Assembly (NCBI RefSeq): GCF_029168945.1 | Contig: NC_083604.1 | Coordinates: forward strand, 42,217,686-42,281,685 | Length of the DNA: 64,000 nt | Direction of reading: 5' to 3' | Source: Cannabis sativa | Taxonomy: Eukaryota; Streptophyta; Magnoliopsida; Rosales; Cannabaceae | Shown: positions 12,951 to 26,031 of the stretch, piece after piece | How the letters are laid out: each line of letters opens with the position of its first letter | How positions within the stretch are numbered: position 1 is the first letter of the stretch | Translations under genes and position numbers: made by a program | Notes under the pieces: generated by a model | What the model saw: only the letters and a program-made list of their open reading frames with translations | What the model was told of the DNA's origin: nothing | Databases searched by the model: none

Positions 12951-14330
12951 GGAATTCCTTCACGGCTTTATCTAATCTGGAATAGTTGAGACTTTTCCTT
13001 AGATAAATAAAATCTATGTCTAGAAGTCGAGAAGCTTCTATAGATTGCCATTAGAAAAATGCTCCAGCATCTTACTAGAGTAAGTTGCTTGCACTAGAGT
13101 AAGTAATTAACCAAGCATACCACAAGCCATAGGTTTAGATAAGCTCCAACCTATAATACTAGGAACAAGAAGTTTTGTTAAGTCCATTGAATAGACTTAT
13201 TTTCAAAATTTTCTTTCTTGTCCTTGTAATAGAAAACTTTTGGTTGTTCCATATGAATGGTTTCAACCATAGTTCTCTTGGCTTTGCTTCTTAGTTTCTT
13301 ATTTTGACAATCTATTACTTGTTTAAACTAATAATAGATTTCAATCACCGGTGTCCCACTACGACAAGGTACCGTGAATTTTGTCTAAGAATACTAAATG
13401 GTATTGTCCTCTTCGGTTGTGTCAAGACAACAGAGACAGTGGAACCATCTTATACAGAATAAGATGATTGAACACTTTTGGAATCAAGAAAAATATCTCC
13501 TTTATTTGCTACTTTATTTTCAGACTTAGTCATTTTCTTAGAAAAGTAGTATTTGTTAAAACAAACACTTGCTTATCTAATGATTATGGGATGGTCCACC
13601 CCTAATCACTTAGAATAGCTAACAAACATGCAACCCTTGGTTAACAGTTCTAGCTTTTCTTAAGATTATGATTAGGTCATCCATGAATCTAGTAATGGTT
13701 TATACTAAGTACACAACCATTCCATCATTCTGAAATTTTCCTATCACTAGGGTATTTCCTTAGAAGGACTTTGGCAACGATTAGTAACTAATCATAGACC
13801 TTATATTATCATTATTATGCAAATCGAATTTCTGGGGGGTAAGTTTGGATATAATTCAAAAATCAACTTAATGATCTTTGAACTGCATACCTATCAAATA
13901 TTTCTCCACCCCTATCAGTTCGCAAGATATTTAACCACTTACCTAAATGGTTTTTCACCATTGCTAGAAATTCATGAAATTTTTCAAACATTTCAAATTT
14001 CCTTTGCATAAGGTAAAATCTAGAGTGATCGTCTTAAGAATATAACGAAAACTCATATCCACCCCTGAATGTACATCATAAGATGATGTTACTTTCAATG
14101 GATATAGGCATATTGACTCTTTGCAGAGAATGATCTTGTCAAAACCACTATGAACAAGATACAAATGCCATATATTTATAAAATCAGTGGTTGTGGTCTT
14201 TCGATGACTTAGGTCTAGTTACATTAAAGAGTTCTTAGAATAGTGCAAGTGCATCCTGGTCACAGAATTCTGAACTCATATTCAATACTTTAACATACAG
14301 TTTGAATCCATTGACATAAAATGGATATTA
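12951..14330 (-). pseudogene. Heavily decayed copia pol remnant of element E
   Basis: The longest surviving minus-strand frame (13964-14164) is a garbled pre-integrase and integrase start: an LVHSGFD remnant of the zinc-finger region, then VHSGVD where active copies have HSD..GP. The stretch at 12951-13130 matches, reversed, the bases at 55575-55735 of element B, derived from the RNase H side of pol. Stops and frameshifts are everywhere, so no protein can be made. The same decayed text recurs in B (44100-45296), so it was copied after decay. Confidence 0.7.
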
Positions 14331-15052
14331 AACACTTGTGAAAGTTGAACTGTATTGTATTCTGGAAACAGAAATATAAAAATTTCTATTTGGAATCTAA
14401 AATTTCAAGTCAAAGACTTAAATTTATACCAAATATACAATGAGTAATGATTCTAGCTTCGACCACCAATACTAATCTAATTCTAAGTTTAATTTTCCTA
14501 AAGTAAGCATATATAAATAGGAGATTCTAATATCAAGGATTATATCATTTCGGGATAGAATGTCGGGATTATAGTCATCTGTGCCATTCAATTTTATAAA
14601 AGAAAATAAGATGACATTATAAGCAGATGATTTATAAAACATTCATCCAATGATATACTATGTAAGCAAATTAAAAATAAATAACCTAAGAGGAAAAAGT
14701 AAAGGATAATTTTGATTTAAAATAAGAATCCAACGATGTCCCGGTAGGCGAGAGTCAAAGTTATTCTTATTTATATAAACTTCTTGTTTCATATTGTAAA
14801 TACTTGTCTAAGGTGTCATCTATTGATGAACAGCTAGATGTTGCATTTACAAATATTTATCTATCGAAATCTAACACTATTATGTTTGTCTAATGGATGA
14901 CAATTCATTAGGATTTGTCCCATAAAAAACAACAAGCCAAGTTAGACCAACAATGAAGATTCGAAATTAAACTACAATTAATAACAAAAAATAACATGGT
15001 TCAATATAAATTCACACACAATTAAGAAATTATTAAACATTTAGCAAATAGG

Positions 15053-15888
15053 CAGGGGCGGAGCCAGGAGTATATGTTAGGGGCGGGGCCAAAACTATAT
15101 TAAACTTTAAGTAACAAATATGTTAAAATATATTATTAAACTAATAATTAAAATTAAAATACAGTACATGGAATGTCTCTTTAGCATATTGCGAAATTCA
15201 TTTATAAGTGAATTAATTTATACTAAACCTTATATTTATTTTATTAGGTAGGTGTTTTGATATTTTTTTTCCTTAATATTTTAGTTTTCATTTTTTTTAA
15301 AAAAAAAAAATATAGGGTGCTTCTATAATGCAGACCCTTAAAAGGGATGCACTGATACACCCTCTAGCTGTTTCAGCATCCAGAAGAATTTTTTAGTCCG
15401 ATTTTTTTTATATTCATGTACATTATTTTGAGAAATTTAAATAATTTACAATATAGAAAGTAGTGTTCAAACAGTCTATTTCACACGTGTATAAAATAAA
15501 ATAGTCACGTGTGCAACACAATATTTGAATCATGTTTTCGGCGTGTTAAATTTTTTTAAATTTCATAAAATTTTGTAAGATACCTTAAATAACTATAACG
15601 TATATAATTATATAAAAAAAATTAACTAAAAAATTATTTCGAATACCAAAACAGATAAAGATGCATCGGTACCTTCTTTTTAAATGGTGTATTATACAAT
15701 TTTCTAAATATATATATTAGGTGTATATATTACTTATTGAAATTTAATAATAAATAAAGAATAATAAAGAATTTACCCAAAATAGGAAATAATTATATAT
15801 TATAATAAAAATAATAAAATAATACATATTCATATTTGGGTGTGGGGGGGCCAAGGCCACCTTTGGTGGCTACATACCTCCGCCCCTG
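15053..15888. mobile_element. Non-autonomous hAT-type transposon, 836 bp
   Basis: The ends are CAGGGGCGGAG and, inverted, CTCCGCCCCTG. They are flanked by an exact 8-bp duplication CAAATAGG (15045-15052 and 15889-15896). CAGGG-type ends with 8-bp duplications are diagnostic of the hAT superfamily. The interior is AT-rich with no transposase frame, so movement would need a transposase in trans. It interrupts element E; F and B have no such insert at the matching place. Confidence 0.9.
15316..15710. mobile_element. Foldback MITE nested in the hAT element
   Basis: The two halves are imperfect inverted copies. GGGTGCTTCTATAATGCAGA at the left is mirrored at the right by a stretch reading, reversed, TATAATACACC then GATGCATC. 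The shared TTTTTTAGT-type blocks are also mirrored. At the centre lie two CACGTG cores (about 15484-15490 and 15506-15511). Exact ends and target duplication are not certain. Confidence 0.45.
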
Positions 15889-18800
15889 CAAATAGGAATG
15901 ACAAGCGAAAATACTAAAACATCCAATCCTAAATAATTTTCAAAGTTTTCAACAAACTGATATCAGTGTCCCGTTTAGGTGAGAGTCAAAGATACTATCC
16001 ATTGAATATAGTTGTCAGCTCATCTAAAATGATAAACATTCTAGCAACCTTTTATTCGATCAAAATGAGAATCCACCGTTGTCTCGTTTAGGCGAGCGTC
16101 AAGGTCATTCTATCTTATGAGCTTCCACCATTGTTTCATACTTTTGTAAGTCTTACTAATAGTCGCTATCATTAGGGTGATTCATACTAAAAATAAAACA
16201 CTTACAAAAATACTTATCTTTCGAGATCGATCTATGGCATTAAATTGCTAATGAACGTTCTTCCATTAGTAAAGATTACTCACTAAAACAAGAACTATGT
16301 AGCACCAACAATGGAGATCGAATGTCCTAATAATAAAGCTCATTATTTAAAGTGTATTTTTTCTAATGTTTATTTTAATCAATTTATTTTAAATATATAT
16401 TTATTTAATTAAAATTTTTCAATTTAGAATAAAATTCTAAATATAAATTTTAATTTAATATTTATAAAATTATACTTAGATGGATATGAAAAAATAAAAT
16501 GAATTATTTCTATCTTAGTAATAATTTTTCAATAAATATTTAGAAAATTATTCAATTTAAGTTGTATCAAAATTAATTTAAATTAATTTACAAATCAAAT
16601 TTAAATTTCTATATATATATGTATATTGCATTTCGAAAATTAATGTATTTAAAAAAAAATACAATTTCGGAAAATGCTATTAAATAAAATAAAATAAATC
16701 CTGAAAAATTATTCTAATTTTATGTTGGTCCAAAATTAAAAAATTAATTTTCAACATAAATATAATTTTCCTATTTAATTAAATATAAAGAAAATTATCA
16801 AATATTTAAGTATCATGATTAAAATCAACTTAAATATTAATTTTCTATTTAATTAAATAACACTAGAAAAAAACTTCAAGCAAACAGATAATAACTATCT
16901 AGACTTTCATTGACTAATTACTTTATTTTCTAATTATAATATATCTTAGTTCATTTATTTTTAATTAATCATTTAAATGAAAAATATAATGATTTAAGTT
17001 GGTCTAAAATTAAAATAAATAATTTTCAACTTTAATCTATTTTTCAAGAAAAATTCAAAATTTTCTGCATTTAAATAAAAAATGCAATTTCGAAATTTAT
17101 ATAAAAAAATGATTAATAAAATATATTTTGAAAATTATTCAAATTTAAGTTGTTCTGAAATTAAAATTTCTAACTTAAAATAATTTTCTATTTAATTAAA
17201 TATTCTGAAAATGATAATATTTAAGTATCAAGAATGAAATCAACTTAAATATTTTATTTTCAATTTAATTAAATGTATTAAATATAAGAATTAAATAATT
17301 AAGTATAAAAAAAACTTATTTATTAATTCTAATTTAATACTAGGAAATATTCTTTAATTAAGTTGATCCAAAATTAATAAAAAAATAATTAATTTTCAAC
17401 TTAAAATATTTTCCTAATTAAATATTAGAAAAAATAACTAGTCACAAAAAAATACTATCTACAATATATTTCAATTAACTAAGTATTTTTCTAAAATTAA
17501 CTTTAAAATATTCAATGAAAAATAAATTTCATATATTTTAAAAGTTAATTATGTTGCTAATTAAATTTTAATTAGGTTAGAATAATATAATTAACCTAAT
17601 ACAATTATTTAAATAAGGCAAACGAGCCTTCACAATTGGGGTGGTTCATGTGAGGGAGGGCTAGGTTCAGTATGTCATACCCACTGCTATTGGCCCCCTA
17701 ACTCTCACACAAGGCCGGAAGGAGAGGAATTTAATCATTAAATAAATAATTGTTATTCATTGAATAAGCCCAATTCTAATTGGGCCTAAATAAAATTACT
17801 TATGTGAAATTTTATTTTCGCAACCTAGTCCATTTAATTACTAAAAGTTAATTGGGCTTCCTATATGCATCTAAGCCCAAAAGCAAACATATAGGCTCAC
17901 ACATGTCAAATGATTTGGATGGGCCTTATCATGTTACTAGGTTTATACAGATGAAAGAAGTACAAAATTTACCTGTTACAAATTATTTATAAGATCTATG
18001 GACAATTGGACTATGATTAAAATCAGATCATTGGATCTGTCAACAAGTTAATCATAGCAATTTAGATCAAATAAATAATAGGTTTGTTAAAAAAAAGTTT
18101 TGAATAAACAATATAAATAAACAAACAATGTCCATGTAATAGATTGTGAAATAAAATATTAATATAATTAAATTATTATTTTAAACTAACCAACTAAATT
18201 TTGAAAATTTAGGGTTGTTAAAACCGACCTTAAAAATCTCATCAAAATTGAAAACTAATTTAAAATATCTAGGTTTATTTGAATTATTTTATCAAATTAA
18301 ATTAAATATCAAATAAGATAAATGATTTGAAAAAAAATATGTTCAATATCATTTTCCAATTTTATAATTTAATAACATTAAAATAATAAAATAAATCAAT
18401 TTTTAAAATAGATGTGGTTAGATAATTATTACTTTAAGAATAAAATAATAAATATATAATAACTGTCCTAATTATATGTCAAAATATCTCAAATTAAGAA
18501 TTATTCAAATTTCTACAAATCTAAGTTATTTAAATATTTGAAATATAATTTATAAATTTCTAATAAGTAAAATGATATAAAATAGTAAAATATTATTTTT
18601 CAAACTTATAATTTATAAACAATAAAATATTTAACAAAATAATAAATTTTGAATTTGAAAATATTATGTTTAGAATATCTATAAAAATATCTAAGTTAAT
18701 TTTAAATTTATTAATTATTTAAGTTATCATATAAGGTAATTTTAATATAATATTTCAAATTAAAAAGATAATGCTATCTTTAATTTAAAATATGTATAAT

Positions 18801-19069
18801 ATTAAAATATCTAACCTTAAAAATAAATAATATATAAATATTAAAGAAATTAAAAAAAATTTAAATCTGACCATAATTTAAAATTAAAATAATCAATTTT
18901 TAAATTTAAACCTCAAAATATCAAAGATTAATAATAATCGATTAAAAAAAATATTATTAATTTAAAATTGATATTTAAGTTTAAATATATTAAAAAAATA
19001 ATATTTTATTTTAATTTTAGGGTTTGAAAATTGTAAAAAATCGAAATTTGGGGAAAAATCCCACAAAAT

Positions 19070-19330
19070 TTGGGTTTTGGGGCTGCTGGCAGCAAGGCTG
19101 CACGTGTAGCCCAAAACAGGCTGCAAATACCCATGGACGCGCGCGGACAAGAAGAATTGCAGCCCCATCTGCCGAGAAATCTTGGCGAGTTGCAGGATTC
19201 CCGTGGGCGTGCATCAGCCTGGCACGCGTGTCTGAAGGAGCAAACCATGTATGAAGACATGGGTTTGTCTGAGTGAGTGCGCGCGTATAGGCTTCTTGTC
19301 CGAAGCCTGGTGCATGCGATGAGCACCATG
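19070..19330 (-). other. GC-rich leader block of E with GCCGAG hairpin
   Basis: A GC-rich island stands out in AT-rich surroundings. GCCGAG-AAAT-CTTGGC (19171-19186) is the same hairpin seen in A, B and D with another loop. Open frames on both strands exist only because GC-rich DNA has few stops. They are not conserved between elements, so I do not call a protein. Confidence 0.6.
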
Positions 19331-19533
19331 GGCACCCAATTTTCAAACATGCATAACATTCTCAATTTTTATAGGAATTGAGTTCCGTAAAAACCAAAAT
19401 TGTTTAATTTTTCACAAGGAATCCAAATAAAATATAAGCACATAAACCAACATGAAACCATCCAAATCAACACAAATATCATTTTAATTCATATTTCATG
19501 AAAGTAAATCATTACCATGGCTCTGAGGCTAAT

Positions 19534-21411
19534 TGTTAGAATTATTTTACCAAGATCTAGATTTACTAACAAGTATGTTCATTAACATCCTAATATGAAT
19601 TTCTAAAATAATGAAATAAACACATATAAAGTTTAAGAAACCTTACAGTGGGTGTAGCGGAATTAAATGACTCCTTCCGTTTAGATCTCTAACCCTTAAT
19701 TCCTTTCTGTAGCAGAGCATTATTAAGATTTGAACCTGGATCTCTTTCTCTCCTTCTTGAGCCCGATTCTCCTTCTTGTTGATTGGATTCTTCACAGTCT
19801 TAAACACTATGATTATGATACCACTTGATGTGTATGGGCACTCACTCTATCACTCAAGGTATGAAAATTTAAAGAAGAAAAGAGAGAAAAGGTTGTTCGG
19901 CTATGGTATAGGAAAGATGGCTCAATTTTTTTTAGAAGGCAAGAAATTTAATCATCTTTAAGTGTGAGGCATCACTATCTATTTATAGGTAACCACCAAG
20001 GTTTACGTTAGATTTAATTAGCATTAAAATATTAGAAAAATAAATGGTAAAATCCATGCGTAGTGGTCGGCCATGGGTTGGATAATGGGCCCCACTTTGC
20101 AATTTTGTCATTTTGTCATTTTCCCATCTTATTTTCTCAAAAACGCCAATTTTCTAATTTTAACCACTTAAATGTCAATTCCTATTATTTAATAACTAAA
20201 AATTAATTATTAAATAATATTGTCATTTAATATATTTATTAATTAGACTTAATAAAGTCTCCTAATTAATAAATAAGACCTAGAATCTCTTTTCTTCACA
20301 TTTAAGCCCTTGCTTAGTGAAAATTCATAAACTAAACATAGTCTAATTTTAGAATTATAATTGATTAACTAAAATCAACTAACTGAGTCTTACAAGCAGT
20401 ATGGTCTCAACTAGTATGGGGACCATGGGCCTATATAATCGAGCTTCCAATAAGCTGATCTAGAATTTACCAAGTAAATCCACTAACTTATTAATTCCTC
20501 ATTGCATCCACTCATAGAACTTGGAATTGCACTCTCAGTCATATAGAACGCTCTATATGTTCCACGATATAGATACGCTATTAATTATCCATTGTTATAA
20601 TCCCAACAATCAATGATCCTCTATAGATGATCTACATTGCATAGGGATAAAATTATCGTTACACCCTTTCAATGTATTTTATCCTTAAAACACTTGACGA
20701 CCTATCAATGACATTTTAGTGAAATAATATAATCACTAAAATGAGATCTCAATCATTTATCTCTATTCAGTCAAGCTCGAAGGAAATCATCGTTTGACTT
20801 TTAAATACCTATAGAAGCTATAGATTCCATATCTATGTTTAGCGCTCCGACGCAATTGTACTATCGTGTTCCCAAAATGTACGTATCATCCTGACTAAAA
20901 AGTAGGCTTTAACAAATCAAAGAACATAAATAACACTCTTGAGATCGAACCTAATCATGTCAGGATTAAGATCATTTGATCTAGGATACTCTAGGTGATA
21001 TTGAATTGAATAGATATTACGGTAAATTTATCATATCTAATCCAAGTTTAATATCGGTCCCTTCTAATGTATACTCCATACTTCCGATATTGGTAAACTT
21101 TGCCAATTCCCTGGAAAGGACATAACACTTATCCAAGGTGTAAGTATACCTGTCGTTGATTATCATGCCAGTCTAAATCTAGTGAACTGACAAATCAGGG
21201 AATTAAACTTTTGAACATATAATCATGATTATATTCCACGGTGCTCACAACATTATAATCATGAACAAATACATATGTTCTGGACTTAAAAGAATTTATA
21301 ATCATGAAATAAATCATGTGAACCATGCAACATAACATGATTTCTGATCTTTATTAATTAGTAAATCTAATTATATTGAAATGGGTTTTATTTAGGGCAC
21401 AAAACCCAATA
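19534..21411 (-). repeat. LTR shared by E and G, 1.88 kb, with PBS and PPT on opposite sides
   Basis: On the minus strand it starts TATTGGGTTTTGTGCCC and ends AATTCTAACA. To its left lies a decayed primer site (TTAGCCTCAGAGCCATGG on the minus strand). To its right, on the same strand, is a purine tract (GCAAGTGGGAG) directly before the LTR. It is therefore the 3' LTR of one internal region (G) and the 5' LTR of the next (E). A minus-strand TATA box lies near 19980. Confidence 0.82.
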
Positions 21412-21764
21412 AACTCCCACTTGCAATAATATAAAACAATAAGTGCATTTCAAATAATCTCAACACCTTGATATCTAGATCAAGTGTTGTATGTACTATT
21501 CTCTCCGTAATAGGATCTGACAGGTTGTGTACAATACAACCTTTTCTCCACCATTACATTTCCTTAATCGCAAAATCCTTGATATTGTCAAATTCCTCTC
21601 TATATGTCTAATCCTTTAGAGATACTGGATTCTTTACCTTTTGAAAACTACTTTTGCGTTAATCAGGAAGTAACACTAGTAGTTAATAAATGTTGAAACA
21701 ATGCCAAAAATATATAGAACATTCCTTAGACTGAATAAGCATCTTTCCTGCAACTTTAACATTC
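21412..21764 (-). mobile_element. 3' end of copia-type internal region G with purine tract
   Basis: The minus strand matches the last 350 bases of element B's interior (about 56060-56412), including decayed pol and the purine tract next to the LTR (21412-21424). It breaks off near 21764, where a gypsy LTR fragment begins. Confidence 0.7.
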
Positions 21765-21961
21765 CTTTGTGCCCTTTTTGACTTTTAGTGTGGGAGGGGC
21801 AAAATGACCTGCCCCATTAGCCTTTTGTCATTTTGTGACTTTTGTTAAGTTAATTAAATATGATTTTAAGTTAATTAAGGTTATTTAGTTGAATAAAACA
21901 TAGTGTATTTATCTCATTTTCAAAGAAAAATCTAATAGAAGGAAAACTCATTTTGCTCTCA

Positions 21962-22101
<140 letters not shown>

Positions 22102-22542
22102 AAATCCCTAGAACCAGCTAGGGTTTGATTTTGTTCTTCAAATCTTGCAAGTTTCCAGTAGCTCTAAGTATAATCCAAGCTAAGGTAACCTTTGAGCAAC
22201 TCTCCTTTCTAGTTTCTTTGAGTTTTAAGAAAGAAATTTTTGCATGAATTGAGTTATTGGTTGCTGTGGTTGCTGTAGTTGATTTTTCTTGTTTTCAGAG
22301 GATAAAATATGTTTAGATAGGTTGATTTGAGCATGTTTTAATGGCTGTAAGTGAGTTTAACCAAGTTTTGAGTTTTAGAACTCAAACTTGGCGCTTTAAT
22401 GGTGGTATTTGTTTATGAGCTTGTAGAAGTGTTTTGTTGCTTTGATATTGTTCTTTGAGGTCTAAATAGCAGGTCTGGAAGGTTTCTTGGAGTTTGGGGT
22501 TGAATTGGTTGAGTTATGAATATTTGTTGGATTCCTGCACTG

Positions 22543-22646
22543 AATCGGAATTCCAGTTCAGAGGGACCTGTAGGAACCGGAATTCCGGTTGGTCCCCAGG
22601 AAACCCCGCAGAACCGAAATTCTGGTTGGGAACCGGTCTACCGGTT
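22543..22646. repeat. Cluster of four AACCGG-N4-CCGGTT dyads
   Basis: Copies: 22543-22558 (imperfect), 22575-22590 (AACCGGAATTCCGGTT, perfect), 22612-22627 (imperfect) and 22631-22646 (centre TCTA). They occupy the same place in the LTR as the twin palindromes at 5671-5717, whose centre is CTAG. Confidence 0.85.
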
Positions 22647-23553
22647 GGGGCAGTTTTGGTAACTCTAGTTTTTCCTATTTTTGTGATGTTTAGGGTATTG
22701 CCATGTTATTCATCGATAGAGAAACTTTTAGTTTCAAGTTTAAGTCCCCGGAAAGTGATTTAACGTGTCACTTACCTATGTTATGATTGATGTGATTTAG
22801 GAGCACGTAATTTGCCGAGCAGTTGTTCAACTCAGGTTGGCCGGCACACCTTAATTTGGAATCAAGGTAAGATTAGTATAATGTTATGCATATATTTATA
22901 CATGTTTAGCGTACATATTAGTTGTTGTCAGAATAGGCAAATCTATAGCCATCAAATTAACATATCAGGGTAACAATGAGGTGTACATAGAGTTGTACCG
23001 ACATGCCAGCAGATATATGCTAGGCTATCAGATAGTATGAGTTAACTGCTACCACATCAGTACGATAGGCTGGATTCTCGATTAGTCATACTTTGTCAAG
23101 GACGTTCTTGACTCAGTTAGGGTTATGGTTAGGTGTATGGGCGCCTGATTATAACCCGGGATATTAGTATGGTTTTATGTTATGCTTTTCTTACTGATTC
23201 TGTCGACTCACAATGCTATTGCTAAGTGTAGGTAAGGGCAAAGCTAAAGTTGAGCGAGCAGGTGAAGATTGTACATGTTAGGGCGGTTAGGCCTGGAGCG
23301 TACGATCCTCGAGACATCAGGGCTTTTGTTGTTTAGTCGCTAGGCGACAAATACTTTGTATATGAATAGTAAACTTTTGTAACTGTATTTTGTAAACGGG
23401 ATCCCAGAGTTTCATAAATGTAATATATTATGTTTTAAATAATTAAGAAAAATTTTAATTAATAACGACTTCCAATAATCTCGTTGATTAGCAATGAGCT
23501 GCACCGTACGTTAAAAATCACGCTAACACGCGTATAATAGTTAGGGTGTTACA

Positions 23554-24520
23554 TTGAGCCTCCACCACTAGGTTTGTACATCGGTCGATTTGATCGGTTT
23601 ATAATACATTTTATTTAACCCTAAGTATAAATCGGGTTACAAAATTTTAGGTGCAACCTGCCCAAATAATAAAAAAAAATTCAAACCAACCATTGGATTT
23701 AACCTGAACAAACTGACCCCAATTTTTTTATTCCTCTTCTTGTCGTTACCACCTGAGGAGCTCCCACCCAAAGTATGTGATGCCTCCTTCAATAGCCACT
23801 TAACAACTTGTAGGAGAGACAAAGAGAATCAGAAAACAATAAAGAAAAAAATACTAACTATCTTTGAAATAATTTGAAACAAACATTTATATATAATATA
23901 TTTTGCAAAATGTGATTCCATTCGAGAAACACCAAAATAAAGTTCTTCAAATATACAATTTAGAAAAAATAAAGAAGAGAAAGGATACCAAAATCATTGT
24001 CCTAGAGGTTGTTAGGTAATTTGAAGTGGCTGGACTGGGGACAACGATTCGACGTCGTGCACAGGGAAGACTGACCAGGGATCGAATAAGTGAAGCAAAA
24101 ATGAAAATTGTGCAAACAACGTAGACAAGGATTACCAACGGTAAAGACTCGAAAGAGGCATTAGAGATTGGGACTAAGAGAGATCAGAGTAAGGGAGAGA
24201 CAGAGAATGCGAATGGGAAAGGGAGACTGAAAGAGGGAGAGTGCAGCGCATGATGAGGAATTAGGGTTTTTTTTTTATCTTATTATATATAATAAAAACT
24301 TAAAAGAAAAAAATCCATAATTGCGTTATGTCTAGTTAATTGGGAGAGTTGGCTATATTTTCAACCCCCCCAATTTACAGATTGGGCGGCTTGTTTTTTT
24401 GCCGAGTTTTTCAGTTTGAAATTTTTATCAAGTTATTTCGGTTTGGTTTAGATGGGTTATTCGGGTTCGACGGTTTACGAAAATTTGTGTACAGTCCTAT
24501 CCACTACCCTTTGCACCCAA
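23554..24520. other. Unclassified block, possible degraded MITE-like insertion
   Basis: There is no convincing gene. The left end (ATCGGTCGATTTGATCGGTTT, near 23580) and the right end (CGGTTTGGTTT...GGGTTCGACGG, near 24440-24477) are CGGTTT-rich, as in some plant MITEs. No clean terminal repeat or target duplication was found. About 24160-24240 is purine-rich (GAGA type), and the poly-T at 24268 is followed by TATTATATATAATA. Confidence 0.3.
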
Positions 24521-24545
24521 AAGAATTCCTGCCATTGCTACATAA

Positions 24546-25307
24546 TTGTTTAAGGAGAAGACGACATTGCCTCCATTACCTCCTCCCTATTTCAATCTTC
24601 CAGTAAGGCCTACATCAATGCTAGAGGAAGTTAAAGCGCAGATGGAGGCCATTGAACAATTTTACGTGAAGAGGCGTGGTAATGAGTATGATAAAATGAA
24701 GAAGTTCGCTAACAATATTTCTTCCAGGCATAATGTTGAATTTGCTGATTATGATAAGTGGGACGAGCCTTTTCCTAACATCACGAACAAAGCAGAGATG
24801 ACAGAGAGACTTTGTCCTAGGGTTGGGACCGATGTGGCTCCATTCCTGTCTGATTTATTGGACCAGAGCGCTACCACTAATTACAAACTTGAGGCTGACA
24901 GATTCACAATGATGACAAGTGGGGACCCTGTTTACGTGGTGGATGCTATGAGGAACCAAGCTAATGCTGTAAGTTGACTTTTACCTCAATTACTTAAGAC
25001 AAAAGCCATGATTATTTTGTTTGTCTAATTTATTTACAATTCTTTCCATAGGTGAGCTTGGTGGCAAAGAAGAGTTGCTCCTTGGTCAACAAACTAGCCT
25101 ATGAACTTGAGTTGCTAAATTGTGAATGTTCCAACACTTAACAAAGGAGAGAAAAGGCCACCAAAGCTTTAGCAAATGCCAATGCCAAGATGGAGTCCAT
25201 CATTAATCAAAGGGTCAATGATTATGTGGACAAGACTATTGGTCGTGGGAAGAAGGCCAACAAAGTTAGAAAGGATCGTGGGGAGAGGTACAAAGAGCAA
25301 TATACTT

Positions 25308-25381
<74 letters not shown>

Positions 25382-26031
25382 TAGCGACTTAGAGGTAGAC
25401 CTGAAGCATGCAAAGCTAGATTTCAAAGAGTCAGAACAAAATCTCACCCTTTTGTCTCAAGAATATAGCAAGCAGACTCGAATCATTGTTGAAAAAATTA
25501 TTTTTGAAGCTACTCTATAGAGAAAGGTGAAACTTCATTCTGACTTGCAGCAAAACGCAGAAGAAGTTGAGAAGAAAGCTATCAAAGAGGCCGAGGAAAC
25601 TGCAGCTGAGTTGAGTTCTACCAAACAAACCCTGGCTCAGGCTTATGAAGAATCCAAGAAAAAGACTTCAGAGTTGGAGGACCAAATTCAAAAAATGGCC
25701 CAGGAGAAGCAAGACCAAGAGACTAGGACATCAAAAGTGCGAAAACAACATTTTGTCTATTCTTTGTACACCATTCGGAAACTCAACAAATCTATGATGG
25801 ATTTTTCAGGATGATAAAGATAGAGAAAAATTGATGCCCCGGGTTCTTAAACTAGCTAAACAAGAAGAAGCCAAGAAGGCAGTGAGGGCAGTGGAAGTAG
25901 TCAATCCTGGAACTTTCCCCCTAGAGGGTGAAAACTTAGAAGACCTAGCTCTTCTGGCTGTTGATGCTCCTTCTGTGACTAACTATGCAATCCCGAAGGT
26001 CTCCATTGATGTCCAGCCTGATGATGCTTAG
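24546..26031 (+). pseudogene. Spliced coiled-coil gene remnant, transposon-type
   Basis: The first exon (24546-24969) ends at a good donor (GTAAGT, about 24969). An acceptor (TTCCATAG, about 25043-25050) reopens a frame continuing with VSLVAKKSCSLVNKLAYELE. That frame meets a TAA at 25139-25141, continues to about 25308, is cut by a (TC)n run, and resumes as charged helical sequence (25380-25730, rich in E, K, Q; coiled coil). A last piece (25812-26031) ends in an acidic tail. Another stop lies near 25519. The layout resembles the C-terminal half of plant proteins with the 'putative gypsy type transposon' domain, recognised by style only. Function is unknown. Confidence 0.5.
25310..25376. repeat. 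(TC)n microsatellite, about 33 units, inside the coiled-coil pseudogene
   Basis: A pure dinucleotide run interrupts the coding remnant just after ...YKEQYT. The Leu/Ser and Glu/Arg repeat peptides in frames across it are artefacts of the repeat. Confidence 0.97.

Larger units (their letters stand above)
12951..19533 (-). mobile_element. Internal region of copia-type element E (minus strand)
   Basis: On the minus strand it reads from the primer site (about 19516-19533) through a GC-rich block (19070-19330), an AT-rich stretch, the mid-leader block (17610-17840), the two-module hairpin region (about 16300 to 14735) and decayed pol (about 14330 to 12951). It is collinear with element B. A hAT-type transposon splits it at 15053-15888. 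The 3' remainder is displaced by F at 12950. Confidence 0.8.

Noticed and set aside
19006..19365. Overlapping open frames on both strands of the GC-rich block (also 30270-30512, 40202-40510, 60533-60787)
   Set aside because: GC-rich DNA has few stops. The frames do not align between elements, and both strands are open at once.
25169..25520. Proteins with long Leu-Ser or Glu-Arg repeats
   Set aside because: They are translations of the (TC)n microsatellite within a broken gene.
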